Below, piece after piece: positions 5,520 to 6,317 of a stretch of DNA of 6,317 bases (positions are counted from its first letter, which is position 1; the number at the start of each line of letters is the position of its first letter). The stretch spans positions 742-7,058 of the forward strand of contig DIKR01000082.1 in the NCBI GenBank assembly GCA_002424625.1, read 5' to 3'. Origin of the DNA: Desulfuromonadaceae bacterium UBA5613. Its GTDB lineage: Bacteria; Desulfobacterota; Desulfuromonadia; Desulfuromonadales; UBA2197. A program made the position numbers and the translations under genes. Under the pieces are notes generated by a model. That model made no database searches. It saw only the letters and a program-made list of their open reading frames with translations, and had not been told where the DNA came from.

Positions 5520-6317
5520 TGCCAACCTTCGAGATCCTTGGCTACGGCTTTATCCAGCGCGCCCTGATCGCCGGGACGCTGATCGGTCTGCTCTGCGCCC
5601 TCCTCGGCCTCTTCCTGGTGCTGCGCCGTTTTTCCTTGATCGGCGACGGCCTCGCCCACTTCACCTTCGGCAGCGTCGCCCTCGTCCTCCTCTGCGGCGT
5701 CAGCGCCAACTGGGTGACTTATGCGGCGATCCCCCTGGTCCTGGTCGGCGCCCTCGGTATCCTCAAACTCACCTCCAGTGCCCGCATCCACGGCGATACC
5801 GCCATTGGCATCGTCTCCGCCCTCGGTATCGCCCTTGGCGTTATCCTCGCCAGCCTCTCGGGCGGCTATAATGTCGACCTTTTCAGCTATCTCTTCGGCA
5901 ATATCCTGATCATCAGCCGCAATGACGTCCTCCTCACCGCCGCTCTCGCGATCGTTGTTGTCGTGGTTGTGGCGCTGCGCGGCCGCGCTTTCTTTGCCGT
6001 TGCCTTTGATGAAGATCTCGCCCGCACCTCGGGGATCAACACCGGTCGCGCCAATGTCATTCTCGTCCTGCTCACCGCCCTGACGGTCGTCCTCGCCATG
6101 AAGCTGGTCGGGATCATGCTCGTCTCCGCCCTCCTCATCCTGCCGCCGGTGGCGGCGCTGCAACTCGGTCGCGGCTTTTTGCCGACCCTCCTGCTCGCCG
6201 CCGCCTGCGGCATCCTCTCGGTCCTCAGCGGCATCCTCGCCTCCTTTGCCCTCAATCTGCCGACCGGCGGGACGATTATCGTCGCTTCGTTTCTGCTCTT
6301 TGTGGTGGCGGCGCTGG
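5519..6317 (+). CDS. znuB: Zinc ABC transporter, permease ZnuB (3' end beyond window)
   Basis: The frame is open from ATG at 5519 to the window edge: 266 codons plus one base, with probably only the last few residues missing for this family. ZnuB is the inner-membrane channel of the importer. The protein is almost wholly hydrophobic, with about eight membrane helices. It carries the family N-terminus FIQRALIAGTLIGLLCALLG, then RRFSLIGDGLAHFTFG (36-51), a likely cytoplasmic coupling loop DEDLARTSGINTG, and the late motif LVGIMLVSALLILPPVAAL. The start is fixed by TGATG overlap with the znuC stop and by GGAG (5505-5508) 10 nt upstream, inside znuC. Context (Zur, ZnuA, ZnuC) supports zinc over manganese. 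The long open frame on the opposite strand here is a codon-bias shadow. Confidence 0.93.
   Translation, partial: MPTFEILGYGFIQRALIAGTLIGLLCALLGLFLVLRRFSLIGDGLAHFTFGSVALVLLCGVSANWVTYAAIPLVLVGALGILKLTSSARIHGDTAIGIVSALGIALGVILASLSGGYNVDLFSYLFGNILIISRNDVLLTAALAIVVVVVVALRGRAFFAVAFDEDLARTSGINTGRANVILVLLTALTVVLAMKLVGIMLVSALLILPPVAALQLGRGFLPTLLLAAACGILSVLSGILASFALNLPTGGTIIVASFLLFVVAAL

Noticed and set aside
5498..6163. 221-codon minus-strand open frame opposite znuB, rich in Asp, Glu and Gly
   Set aside because: It mirrors the GC-rich hydrophobic codons of znuB, which is clearly a real ABC permease; its composition is low-complexity and it matches no family I know.

Overview
This window looks like chromosome from a Gram-negative, moderately GC-rich bacterium. 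A canonical four-cysteine DksA, a lipoprotein-type ZnuA and a GAF-type sensor kinase point to a proteobacterium or relative. The style of the kinase N-terminus and of RadA suggests the Desulfuromonas/Geobacter group, but that placement is inference from family resemblance. I see no mobile element, CRISPR array, rRNA or tRNA.

Layout: everything left of about 3270 is on the minus strand and everything right of about 3380 is on the plus strand. The two halves diverge from a 116-bp intergenic region. The minus half, in transcription order, is radA (DNA recombination/repair ATPase), a previously unmarked 44-residue small ORF, a three-helix membrane protein with a PH-like core, dksA (RNA polymerase regulator with its own promoter), and the first 235 residues of a GAF-domain histidine kinase that runs off the left edge just after its phospho-accepting histidine.

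The plus half is a high-affinity zinc uptake operon: a Fur-family regulator (probably Zur), a lipoprotein zinc-binding protein (ZnuA), an ATPase (ZnuC) and a permease (ZnuB, cut by the right edge). The genes are tightly packed: zur and znuA are 14 bp apart, znuA and znuC overlap by 10 bp (or 4 bp with an alternative start), and znuC and znuB overlap by 1 bp. A strong sigma70-type promoter precedes zur. A 23-bp near-perfect palindrome covers the end of its -10 box and the expected transcription start, so the regulator probably represses its own operon when zinc is sufficient.

The points most worth following are: (1) the small ORF that exactly fills the radA to PH-protein gap, with an ATGA overlap, a strong ribosome binding site, and the same frame as the next gene separated by one TAA; (2) a radA promoter so close to the start codon that the mRNA should be leaderless or nearly so; (3) the palindrome at the zur promoter. 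The gene content itself is largely ordinary, and I do not see a wholly new multi-gene system.
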